The notes: generated by a model not told the origin, from the sequence alone. 8,527 bases of DNA from Clostridiales bacterium (GCA_019423635.1 JAHZBA010000059.1:1-8527), one strand, 5' to 3'; shown: positions 1-5,413, numbered from the stretch's first letter. Translations and numbers: made by a program.

Positions 1-1100
1 TTCGGGGGGTCCTCAAGGACGAGCTCACCGCCATCCGGGACAAGTACGGCGACGACCGGATCACCGAGATCCAGGACGTGGAGGATGAGATCGACATCGA
101 GGACCTGATTGAGGAGGAGCAGTGCGTCTTCACCCTCACCCAGGCGGGCTATATCAAGCGCACGCCGGTGAGTGAGTATGCCGCCCAGTCCAAGGGGGGC
201 ATGGGGAAAAAGGGCATCACCACCCGGGAGGAGGACTGCGTGGTGGACGTGTTCACCGCCTCCACCCACGACTATCTCCTCTTCTTCACCGACACCGGCA
301 AGGTCTACCGGAAAAAGGGCTATCAGATCCCCGAGAGCGGCAAGACCGCCAAGGGCACCAACATCGTCAACATCCTCCAGGTGGAGCAGGGGGAGCGGGT
401 GCAGACCATGCTCCACTACCGGGACAACAGCGACAAGGAGCTGTATTTGTTCATGGTGACCCGCCAGGGCACGGTGAAGCGCCTGCCGGTAATGGCCCTG
501 AAAAATCTGCGCAACAACGGCATCCGGGCCCTCACCCTGGACGAGGGGGACCAGCTGGTCTGCGTCCGGGAGACCGACGGCACCAAGAAGATTCTCATTG
601 CCACCCACGACGGGATGGCGGTCTGCTTTGACGAGAACGACGTACGGCCTATGGGCCGCACCGCCGTGGGCGTCCGGGGCATCCGCCTCCGGGAGGGGGA
701 CTATGTGGTGGGCGCCGCCCGGATCACCGAGGGCCGGACGGTCCTGTCCATCACCGAGAAGGGCTTCGGCAAGCGCACCCCCGTGGAGGAGTACCGGATC
801 ACCAACCGGGGGGGACTTGGCATCAAGAACTACATGGTCACGGAGAAGACCGGCCCCATTGTGGGCATCAAGGTGGTGGACGGCTCCGAGGACCTGCTGC
901 TGGTCACCCAGGCGGGCATCCTGATCCGCACCCATGTGGAGGACATCAAGCTCACCAACAACCGCGCCACCCAGGGCGTCATCGTTATGCGCTTCAAGGA
1001 GGAGGGGGACAGGGTGATCTCCCTGGCCCTGGCGGAGCGGGAGGAGACCGGCGAGACTGCTCAGCCGGAGGAGGACGGCGGAGTTTCTGCTGAGGAGTGA
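1..1100 (+). CDS. gyrA: DNA gyrase subunit A, C-terminal part (5' end outside window)
   Basis: GyrA is the DNA-cleaving subunit of the A2B2 gyrase that introduces negative supercoils. The open frame is already running at the left edge (first whole codon at base 3); the catalytic-Tyr domain lies outside. Visible are the end of the coiled-coil/tower region (DKYGDDRITEI), the typical DIEDLI linker, and the whole C-terminal beta-propeller with repeated blade motifs (GYIKRTP, GKVYRKKGY, GTVKRLP, GFGKRTP). These match Firmicutes GyrA in order. The GyrA-box position is at 186-206 and reads QSKGGMG rather than the usual Q(R/K)RGG(R/K)G. The protein ends in an acidic tail (EREETGETAQPEEDGG). The GyrA box position and blade pattern favour GyrA over ParC. 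The stop TGA is at 1098-1100; the next gene begins five bases later. Identity is near certain; only the start is missing. Confidence 0.97.
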   Translation, partial: RGVLKDELTAIRDKYGDDRITEIQDVEDEIDIEDLIEEEQCVFTLTQAGYIKRTPVSEYAAQSKGGMGKKGITTREEDCVVDVFTASTHDYLLFFTDTGKVYRKKGYQIPESGKTAKGTNIVNILQVEQGERVQTMLHYRDNSDKELYLFMVTRQGTVKRLPVMALKNLRNNGIRALTLDEGDQLVCVRETDGTKKILIATHDGMAVCFDENDVRPMGRTAVGVRGIRLREGDYVVGAARITEGRTVLSITEKGFGKRTPVEEYRITNRGGLGIKNYMVTEKTGPIVGIKVVDGSEDLLLVTQAGILIRTHVEDIKLTNNRATQGVIVMRFKEEGDRVISLALAEREETGETAQPEEDGGVSAEE

Positions 1101-1105
1101 GCCTT

Positions 1106-1597
1106 ATGAGCCTGATCCCCATGGAGACCGCCATTGACCCCGCCGGGGATATGGACGCCGCGATGGCTGCTGTCCTGGGCATGATTGGAATCTTCTTTGA
1201 GATGACAGCCTATGGGGAGGTCTATCAGAGAACCCTGCGCTGGCTCCGGAAGCGGACCGGCGGGAGATGGGGAAACAACACCTGTCCCCCCAGCCTGTCC
1301 CAGAATGTCGTGGCCCTGATCTGGGACGGGATTTTCCTGGTCCCTGGTATCCTGGCGTATGTTTGGGTTTCCCGGGTTTTCGGCGTGCTGTGGTGCCTCT
1401 TTCCTGTATTCCTGGCCGTGATGCATTTTTATCAAACATTCATTAAACGGTACGACAGGGAAAAAAGTTCTGGGCGAGCCGGGAATGAACCGGAGACCCT
1501 GCGCCGCTTGGAGCAGCTGGAGAGCCTGAAAGCCGCCGGGATTCTCTCCAGGGAGGAGTACCAGGAGCGGCGGGAAAAAATAGAAGAGGAGCTGTGA
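1106..1597 (+). CDS. Small membrane protein with C-terminal SHOCT domain
   Basis: A 163-residue protein of unknown function. Two adjacent hydrophobic segments, about residues 68-88 (VALIWDGIFLVPGILAYVWV) and 91-109 (VFGVLWCLFPVFLAVMHF), are likely membrane helices; residues 17-34 are also hydrophobic. The C-terminus (about 133-162: LEQLESLKAAGILSREEYQ followed by a charged end) fits the SHOCT domain, a short helical module often found at the ends of membrane or secreted proteins and thought to mediate oligomerisation. I chose ATG 1106 because GAGGAG (1092-1097) lies 8 bases upstream; an in-frame GTG at 1097 overlaps the gyrA stop but lacks a comparable site. It follows gyrA by 5 bases and precedes the next gene by 4, suggesting co-transcription, though no functional link to gyrase is apparent. 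Confidence 0.85.
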   Translation: MSLIPMETAIDPAGDMDAAMAAVLGMIGIFFEMTAYGEVYQRTLRWLRKRTGGRWGNNTCPPSLSQNVVALIWDGIFLVPGILAYVWVSRVFGVLWCLFPVFLAVMHFYQTFIKRYDREKSSGRAGNEPETLRRLEQLESLKAAGILSREEYQERREKIEEEL

Positions 1598-1601
1598 GCT
1601 G

Positions 1602-2057
1602 ATGAAACTTGCCAACGCCCTGTCCCAGCGGTCGGAGCTGCAAACCCGCATCCGCCAGCTGGAGAGCAGGCTGATCAACAACGCCCAGGTCCAGGAGGGG
1701 GAACAGCCCGCCGAGGACCCGCAGGAGCTGCTCCATGAGCTGGAGGCGGACTACGCCCGGCTGGAGGAGCTGATCTCCGCCATCAACCGCACCAACAACG
1801 CCACGAAACTGGAGGACGGGGCCGCCCTCTCCGACCTGCTGGCCAGGCGGGACTGCCTCAAGGGCAAGCTGTCCATCCTGCGGAGCTTTCTGGACAACGC
1901 CAGCGCCCTGGTTCACCGCCGCAGCGCCAGCGAGATCAAAGTGAAGAGCACGGTCAATGTCCGGCAGCTCCAAAAGCAGGTGGACGGCCTGTCCAGGGAG
2001 CTGCGGGAGCTGGAGGAGACCATCCAGGAGAAGAACTGGACAACAGAACTGCTGTGA
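1602..2057 (+). CDS. DIP1984/DUF6847-family protein (septicolysin-like)
   Basis: A 151-residue, almost entirely helical, charged protein. The conserved blocks are those I know from the DIP1984 family (DUF6847, sometimes labelled septicolysin): MKLANAL..R at the N-terminus, INNAQVQEGEQPAEDP (residues 25-40), INRTNNATKLEDG..L.DLLARRD (61-84), and the C-terminal STVNVRQLQKQVDGL plus the terminal NWTTELL. The length matches the family. It probably forms an elongated coiled-coil or helical bundle; the biochemical role is not established, and the haemolysin-like name should not be taken as evidence of toxicity. There is no signal peptide or membrane helix. AGAGGAG at 1585-1591, inside the preceding gene's 3' end, is placed 10 bases before ATG 1602. 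It sits 4 bases after the SHOCT gene, and a palindromic repeat starts 9 bases after its stop. Confidence 0.88.
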   Translation: MKLANALSQRSELQTRIRQLESRLINNAQVQEGEQPAEDPQELLHELEADYARLEELISAINRTNNATKLEDGAALSDLLARRDCLKGKLSILRSFLDNASALVHRRSASEIKVKSTVNVRQLQKQVDGLSRELRELEETIQEKNWTTELL

Positions 2058-2066
2058 AAATGTTCT

Positions 2067-2129
2067 TGTAGGGGCGGCTATCAGCCGCCTGCCGGGTCCG
2101 GATACGGGCGGATGATATCCGCCCCTACA
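2067..2129. repeat. Paired palindromic repeat (REP/BIME-like), copy A
   Basis: A 63-bp element bounded by the inverted 11-mers TGTAGGGGCGG (2067-2077) and CCGCCCCTACA (2119-2129). Each half is itself a perfect 7-bp hairpin with a 3-base loop: GGCGGCT-ATC-AGCCGCC at 2073-2089 and GGCGGAT-GAT-ATCCGCC at 2107-2123. The halves face each other across a spacer containing TCCGGAT. The two halves differ at one stem pair (C-G versus A-T), which keeps the pairing. The same architecture recurs at 5414-5494. This resembles BIME organisation, two REP units in opposite orientation. Lying 9 bases after the DUF6847 stop, it may also protect or terminate that transcript; that is inference. Confidence 0.85.
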
Positions 2130-2355
2130 GAATGGCGCGAATATCATGGTTGCGCGAAAGGCGGACGTCAAGCCCCAATGTGCCGGGGCCAATGGGCACG
2201 CAGGTATGGGGGCGGGCGGGACCTTGCCCAGCCGGGTTCGAACCCTGGCTTTTTATCAGGTCCGTTACCGTTACACCTGTACGTTTATGTCTTCGGGACG
2301 CTTATTTTGATTACCGGACGTCGGTTTCGCGCGGGCGGGTTTGGGGAACTTGAAA
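2130..2355. other. Intergenic stretch with no recognisable gene
   Basis: Between the palindromic repeat and the terminator there are open frames on both strands, but none has a convincing ribosome binding site or a protein I recognise. A TTCGAAC-centred stem-loop around 2231-2247 resembles a tRNA T-arm, but no acceptor, D or anticodon arms can be built around it. I see nothing else I can support here; it could be degraded insert sequence. Confidence 0.5.
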
Positions 2356-2387
2356 AAAAGCCGGACGCAGGCTTGCGTCCGGCTTTT
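2356..2387 (+). terminator. Intrinsic terminator before the toxin-antitoxin module
   Basis: A perfect 10-bp GC-rich stem, GCCGGACGCA (2360-2369) with TGCGTCCGGC (2374-2383), closes a GGCT loop. It is preceded by seven As (2353-2359) and followed by TTTT (2384-2387). The flanking A and T runs extend the pairing and would let it work in both directions, although no minus-strand gene is seen here. It insulates the toxin-antitoxin promoter, which starts 14 bases downstream, from gyrA-side readthrough. Confidence 0.9.
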
Positions 2388-2400
2388 GTATTGAAATATA

Positions 2401-2434
2401 TTGACAATGTGTTGAAACTTATATATGATACATA
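2401..2434 (+). promoter_or_regulatory. Sigma-70-type promoter and possible operator of the toxin-antitoxin operon
   Basis: A consensus -35 TTGACA (2401-2406) is followed after 17 bases by -10 TATGAT (2424-2429). The ATG inside this -10 box (2425) is in frame with the antitoxin but is therefore an unlikely start. The -10 overlaps a small inverted repeat, TATG-ATA-CATA (2424-2434). Antitoxins of the RelB/DinJ ribbon-helix-helix class usually repress their own promoter at such palindromes, so this is a candidate operator (inference). Transcription should start near 2436. Confidence 0.85.
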
Positions 2435-2460
2435 ATATAGAGCAGAAAGGGGTGTTTGAT

Positions 2461-2736
2461 ATGGCACAGACAAGCATCAATATTCGGATGGACGCGGAGC
2501 TGAAGCGGCAGTTTGAGGAATTTTGCGCGGATGTAGGGATGAGCATGACCACGGCTTTTACCGTGTTTGCAAAAAAGACTGTGCGGGAGAATAAGATTCC
2601 TTTTGAGGTCAGCGGGGATATTCCCAATGAGGAAACCCGGCAGGCCCTTGAGGAGGCGCGGAGAATGGCAGAAGACCCGAGTTATGGAAAGAGCTATACA
2701 GATGTTGACGAGATGATGAGGGATCTGCTGAAATGA
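2461..2736 (+). CDS. RelB/DinJ-family antitoxin
   Basis: A 91-residue antitoxin of a type II toxin-antitoxin pair. Residues 1-45 (MAQTSINIRMDAELKRQFEE, then CADVGMSMTTAFTVFAKK) are a typical RelB/DinJ ribbon-helix-helix DNA-binding and dimerisation region. The C-terminal half (IPNEETRQALEEARRMAEDP...YTDVDEMMRDLL) matches the toxin-wrapping part. It should bind and neutralise the YafQ-like toxin and autorepress the operon. ATG 2461 is chosen because AGAAAGGGG (2444-2452) lies 8 bases upstream and a longer in-frame ATG at 2425 falls within the -10 box. It overlaps the toxin gene by four bases (ATGA), as expected for translational coupling. Base composition is visibly richer in A/T than the flanking genes, which suggests acquisition by horizontal transfer. 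Confidence 0.94.
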   Translation: MAQTSINIRMDAELKRQFEEFCADVGMSMTTAFTVFAKKTVRENKIPFEVSGDIPNEETRQALEEARRMAEDPSYGKSYTDVDEMMRDLLK

Positions 2737-3008
2737 GATATGAAGTGAAACCAACATCAAAATTTCAGCGGGATGTTAAGCGAGCCGAGAGACGGGGATA
2801 TGATATATCCTTGATGACCGATGTAATCAAGATGTTGGCGGTCGGGGAAACGCTGCCAAGAAGATTTAAAGACCATGATTTAAGCGGGGACTATATTGGC
2901 TGCCGAGAGTGCCACATTACCCCGGATTGGTTACTGATTTACAGAATCAGTCAGGAAAAATTGATTCTGGTGCTCTCCCGCACCGGCACTCACAGCGATC
3001 TGTTTTGA
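2733..3008 (+). CDS. YafQ-family mRNA interferase toxin
   Basis: A 91-residue toxin of the RelE/ParE fold, YafQ branch. Enzymes of this branch cut mRNA in the ribosomal A site and stall growth when antitoxin is lost. Residues aligning with the YafQ active site are all present: H48 (KDHDL), H61 and D65-W66 (CHITPDWLLIY), R83, H87 (GTHSDLF) and the terminal F91. The N-terminal helices (KFQRDVKRAERRGYD) and the LPRRFKDHDLSGDY block are also standard. Length equals the family norm, so it looks intact and active. Its ATG overlaps the antitoxin stop as ATGA at 2733-2736. The stop at 3006-3008 is 11 bases before rnhA, leaving no room for a terminator, so rnhA probably lies on the same transcript. 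E. coli calls the equivalent pair dinJ-yafQ; I leave the symbol blank because Clostridia naming varies. Confidence 0.94.
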   Translation: MRYEVKPTSKFQRDVKRAERRGYDISLMTDVIKMLAVGETLPRRFKDHDLSGDYIGCRECHITPDWLLIYRISQEKLILVLSRTGTHSDLF

Positions 3009-3019
3009 AGGAACAAATT

Positions 3020-3457
3020 ATGAAAACAGTAACCATCTACACCGACGGGGCCTGCTCCGGCAACCCCGGCCCCGGGGGCTGGGGGGCCATTTTGATGTAC
3101 GGCACCCACAAAAAGGAGCTCTCCGGCGGCGAGGCCCGGACCACCAACAACCGCATGGAGCTCACCGGCGTCATCACCGCCCTGGAGGCCCTGCGGGAGC
3201 CCTGTGTGGTGGAGCTGTACTCCGACAGCAAGTACGTCATCGACGGCCTGGGCAAGGGCTGGGCCAGGAGCTGGCAGGCCAGGGGCTGGGTGAAATCCGA
3301 CAAGAAGCCCGCGCTAAATCCGGACCTCTGGGGCCGACTGCTGGAGCTGTGCCAGACGCACACCGTGAATCTCCACTGGGTCAAGGGCCACGCGGAGAAC
3401 GAGTACAACAACCGCTGCGATGAGCTGGCGGTGCTGGAGAGCCAGAAGTACAAGTAG
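3020..3457 (+). CDS. rnhA: Ribonuclease HI
   Basis: RNase HI cleaves the RNA strand of RNA:DNA hybrids (R-loops, primer remnants) in the cytoplasm using two metal ions. At 145 residues it has the normal bacterial length. The carboxylate tetrad is complete: D9 (YTDGACSGNPGPGGWG), E47 (TNNRMELTG), D69 (YSDSKYVIDG) and D134 (NRCDELA), with the mobile His H124 (WVKGHAENEYNN). The basic-protrusion region (GWARSWQARGWVKSDKK, residues 80-96) is also present. ATG 3020 has GAAGGA (3007-3012) 7 bases upstream; an upstream frame extension overlaps the toxin gene and looks spurious. The final 22 codons are duplicated at 3606-3675. Context suggests co-transcription with the upstream toxin-antitoxin pair and the downstream small gene. 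Confidence 0.97.
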   Translation: MKTVTIYTDGACSGNPGPGGWGAILMYGTHKKELSGGEARTTNNRMELTGVITALEALREPCVVELYSDSKYVIDGLGKGWARSWQARGWVKSDKKPALNPDLWGRLLELCQTHTVNLHWVKGHAENEYNNRCDELAVLESQKYK

Positions 3458-3605
3458 GCCGGAGCGGGGCCCTCTGGCGCAGAGCGCCAGCGCCGTGAAC
3501 ATGGCGCAAATTGTTTTCACCGGAAAACAATTTGTCCGGCCGGGCTTTGCCTGGGCGGACGGAAACCGATCAAGGGGCCCCCGCAGGGCAGAGCCCTGTG
3601 GGGAA
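3458..3605 (+). other. Hairpin-packed spacer between rnhA and its duplicated tail
   Basis: Within about 150 bases there are four consecutive, largely non-overlapping stem-loops. They are CTGGCGC-AGA-GCGCCAG (3474-3490); a 12-bp A/T-rich stem with ACCG loop (3507-3534: CAAATTGTTTTC pairing with GAAAACAATTTG); GTCCG...CGGAC with an inner CCGGGC/GCCTGG stem and TTT loop (3534-3560, one internal mismatch); and an 11-bp stem with one G-T pair and AGA loop (3579-3603, CCCCGCAGGGC with GCCCTGTGGGG). The self-complementary GGGGCCC occurs at both 3466-3472 and 3574-3580. No stem is followed by a clean T run, so this is not an ordinary terminator. It could be a MITE-like insertion or a structured intercistronic RNA; I do not recognise a named family. 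Confidence 0.65.
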
Positions 3606-3675
3606 CCACGCGGAGAACGAGTACAACAACCGCTGCGATGAGCTGGCGGTGATGGAGAGTCGGAAATATCCATGA
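3606..3675 (+). pseudogene. Duplicated 3' fragment of rnhA
   Basis: Bases 3606-3651 repeat 3388-3433 of rnhA without a single mismatch (46 bases, offset 218). The next 24 bases (3652-3675) remain alignable to the rnhA end but differ at 10 positions, giving ...AVMESRKYP-stop instead of ...AVLESQKYK-stop. Read in the rnhA frame it encodes HAENEYNNRCDELAV, including the fourth catalytic Asp codon, but lacks any start or the rest of the enzyme. Its stop TGA (3673-3675) overlaps the ATG of the next gene as ATGA. This suggests that this copy is the ancestral rnhA end, coupled to the downstream gene, and that the intact rnhA plus spacer arrived later. That history is inference. Confidence 0.85.
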
Positions 3676-3953
3676 ACGAAACGGAAATGACGCCGGCGGA
3701 GCTTGCGGAGGCGGAGCGGCAGATTGCCTCCGTACTTCACAAGCTCCGGGAGACGGTGAGGACTTTGGAGGGCAAGGAGCGGCCGGAGCGGTACCGCGCC
3801 CAGATCACCCTGGCAAGGCGGAGAATCCGCGCTTTTGAGATTGCCCTCCGCCTGATCCGGCGGGAGCTGGGAGAGCGCTCCGGGGATTTACAGGAGAGAG
3901 GTGAAGACCACGATGGAGGCGCGCTTCAAGGCACTGCTGGGCCGGGTCCATGA
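3672..3953 (+). CDS. Small helical hypothetical protein
   Basis: A 93-residue protein I cannot assign to a family. The first ~70 residues look like real coding sequence: charged, strongly helical, with heptad-like hydrophobic spacing (ELAEAERQIASVLHKLRETVRTLEG and YRAQITLARRRIRAFEIALRLIRREL), so a helical hairpin or coiled coil is likely. The last ~20 residues (ERGEDHDGGALQGTAGPGP) are low-complexity and are read out of frame over the start of the next gene by 41 bases; they may be a run-on after loss of an original stop. GGAGAG (3654-3659) is 12 bases before ATG 3672, rather far, so initiation may have depended on coupling to the overlapping rnhA stop. In the present arrangement only the rnhA remnant precedes it, so expression may be reduced. 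Confidence 0.6.
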   Translation: MNETEMTPAELAEAERQIASVLHKLRETVRTLEGKERPERYRAQITLARRRIRAFEIALRLIRRELGERSGDLQERGEDHDGGALQGTAGPGP

Positions 3954-4476
3954 GATGCTGAAGTCCCTGGGCTACCGAAAGGACGGCGCCAATTTCCGCC
4001 TTTACGGCGGGGACGGCCTCTGCCGGATCATCAACTTTCAAAAAAACCGGTACAACACCAGGGAGCATCTGGAGTTTGTCATCAATTACGGCCTCTATTT
4101 TGAAAAGGAGCCGGAGATTCAAAACCGGAAGTTCAAGGAGTACGAGTGCGCCGAGAGGGGCAGGACGCATCCCGACGCGCGGAATTCCTGGTGGGTGCTG
4201 GAGCCCTCCACGGATCAGGAGGCGCTGCTGGAGAGTGTCCGGGCCGGAGTGGCGCAGGCGCTGGAGAATATGGATGCCTTCCCCACCCGGGAGTGCCTGA
4301 TTGAGGCGCTGCTGAGCGTGGAGGACGACTCTGGGGCCTCCCACCGCCATCCCCTGAGCTTCCACTGGGCGGAGCTGCTGGTGGAAATGGGGTACCGGGA
4401 GCGGGTCTATGAGCGGATCAAGGACTCCCAGGCCAGATTTTTGCGGGAGCTGGCGGAGAAAATCAGGTCTCAGTGA
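3913..4476 (+). CDS. DUF4304 domain protein
   Basis: A 187-residue protein matching DUF4304, a family of unknown function. Recognisable family blocks are the N-terminal helix F..LL.....LKSLGYRKDGANF (residues 5-28), RIINFQKNRYN (38-48), FVINYGLYF (55-63) and a tryptophan pair in NSWWVLEP (91-98), followed by helices to the end. There is no signal peptide or membrane segment, so it is cytoplasmic. A longer reading from GTG 3901 is possible. I prefer ATG 3913 because GAGGTGA at 3898-3904 is a perfect seven-base match to the 16S anti-Shine-Dalgarno and sits 8 bases upstream; the GTG is part of that site. The start overlaps the preceding small gene by 41 bases. It is the last plus-strand gene before a strong bidirectional terminator. 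Confidence 0.85.
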   Translation: MEARFKALLGRVHEMLKSLGYRKDGANFRLYGGDGLCRIINFQKNRYNTREHLEFVINYGLYFEKEPEIQNRKFKEYECAERGRTHPDARNSWWVLEPSTDQEALLESVRAGVAQALENMDAFPTRECLIEALLSVEDDSGASHRHPLSFHWAELLVEMGYRERVYERIKDSQARFLRELAEKIRSQ

Positions 4477-4642
4477 GAAAAACCGGGAGAGAATGGACGG
4501 GAAACCTGCGTTTTTCAGGAAAATCTCCATCATTTACAAACTGTTCACATGGAAATCACAATTCCGCAAAAATTTGTGGGTATCTTATCATCAAGCAGAG
4601 GGTCCTCCCAACCCGATGCGTTTTCTCCCTCCTAAAACACAC

Positions 4643-4684
4643 ACACAGAAAACGGACCGTCCTATGGCGGTCCGTTTTCTGTGT
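4643..4684. terminator. Bidirectional terminator between DUF4304 gene and msrA
   Basis: A perfect 17-bp stem pairs 4643-4659 (ACACAGAAAACGGACCG) with 4668-4684, leaving an 8-base loop TCCTATGG. The A- and T-rich lower stem provides TTTTCTGTGT after the GC-rich upper stem on both strands. The two flanking genes converge here, and the right arm reaches the first base of the msrA stop codon complement (4684-4686). The 166 bases between the DUF4304 stop and the hairpin hold nothing else I can identify apart from a CA-repeat tract just before it. Confidence 0.9.
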
Positions 4685-5244
4685 CACAGGGAGGATTCCA
4701 GATAAGGCCGCAGCAATTCCTTGGCGGGGCGGTCGTAGACCTGCACGGGGCAGCGGGCCAGGGCGGCGATCCGGCGGGCGGAGATGTGGCAGTAGCCGCC
4801 GGGGTGCTTTTCCAGATACCGCTGGTGGACCTCCTCCGCCGGATAGAAGCAGCGGAGCGGGCCCTGCTCCACCTCAAAGCACTCCGCGGCCGCGGATTCC
4901 AGGGCGCAGACCCGCCGGACGGCGGCCCCCTGCTCCGGCGTGGTCCAGTAGATGCCGGTCTGGTACTGGGTGCCGATGTCCATGCCCTGCCGGTTGGGCG
5001 TCTCCGGGTCGATGACGGCGAAAAAGGCGAACAGGAGCTGCTCCAGGGGCGCCGCGGCGGGATCATAGTCCACCTTCACGGTCTCCCGAAAGCCCGTGGC
5101 GCCGGTGCAGACGGCCTGGTAGTTGGCGTGGTCCGGGCTGTCGCCGTTGGCGTAGCCGCAGGTGACGGCCGTGACGCCGGGGATCTGGCGGTAGAGATGT
5201 TCCATGCCCCAGAAGCAGCCGCCGGCCAGATAGATGGTTTCCAA
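4684..5244 (-). CDS. msrA: Peptide methionine-(S)-sulfoxide reductase
   Basis: MsrA reduces methionine-S-sulfoxide in proteins and free Met, repairing oxidative damage with thioredoxin as electron donor. From the chosen start the protein has 186 residues, typical for the family. The catalytic motif GGCFWG places the nucleophile at C10. Other family blocks are GYANG (30-34), the substrate-binding QGMDIGTQYQTGIYW (86-100) and PGGYCHI (148-154), whose C152 is the likely resolving Cys. The longer reading from ATG 5286 is rejected because that ATG lies inside the -10 box of a good promoter. TTG 5244 is preceded 9 bases upstream by GGAGG within AAAGGGAGGAG, and yields the usual MsrA N-terminus (M-ETIYLAGGCFWG). 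The gene stands alone, convergent with the DUF4304 gene. Confidence 0.95.
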   Translation of the reverse strand: METIYLAGGCFWGMEHLYRQIPGVTAVTCGYANGDSPDHANYQAVCTGATGFRETVKVDYDPAAAPLEQLLFAFFAVIDPETPNRQGMDIGTQYQTGIYWTTPEQGAAVRRVCALESAAAECFEVEQGPLRCFYPAEEVHQRYLEKHPGGYCHISARRIAALARCPVQVYDRPAKELLRPYLESSL

Positions 5245-5281
5245 AAAGATTCTCCTCCCTTTTGCAGATGTGGTTTTCCTC

Positions 5282-5309
5282 ATCATAGCAGAGTTCGCGG
5301 AGGAATCAA
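5282..5309 (-). promoter_or_regulatory. msrA promoter
   Basis: On the minus strand, -35 TTGATT (5309-5304) and -10 TATGAT (5287-5282) are separated by 16 bases. Transcription should begin near 5275, about 30 bases before the TTG start at 5244. The ATG codons at 5286 and 5283 are in or overlap the -10 box and are unlikely to be translated. Confidence 0.75.
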
Positions 5310-5413
5310 GGGGAATTTTTCAGAGAGCGGAGGCGGTTCCGCTGTCCGCCTGCCGGCGGCCTGTTTTCGCCGGGGCGGAGAGAATTTGCCGGCCGTCAAA
5401 GGGAGGTCCGGTG

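Noticed and set aside
1..1100. ParC (topoisomerase IV subunit A) instead of GyrA.
   Set aside because: A GyrA-box-type motif at the expected place, a full six-blade propeller pattern and the Firmicutes GyrA order of blade motifs favour gyrase.
2229..2250. tRNA gene or tRNA 3' fragment (attachment-site remnant), suggested by CCGGG-TTCGAAC-CCTGG.
   Set aside because: Only a T-arm-like stem-loop is present. The following bases (CTTTTTAT) have no 5' acceptor partner, no anticodon or D arm can be drawn upstream, and there is no CCA end. The minus strand is no better.
2112..2435. Open frames on the plus strand between the DUF6847 gene and the antitoxin (also 2132-2353), and a minus-strand frame at 2271-2627.
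   Set aside because: No adequate ribosome binding sites, Arg/Gly/Pro-rich translations typical of non-coding GC-rich DNA, and they run through the terminator and promoter or antisense to the antitoxin.
3388..3651. Target-site duplication of a transposon flanking the hairpin spacer.
   Set aside because: Forty-six identical bases followed by a diverged but homologous stretch is far longer than known target duplications and continues beyond the identical part; recombination between alleles fits better.
4641..4684. CRISPR repeat or phage attachment site.
   Set aside because: The symmetrical sequence is a single hairpin between convergent genes, with no repeated units or spacers; a terminator explains it fully.
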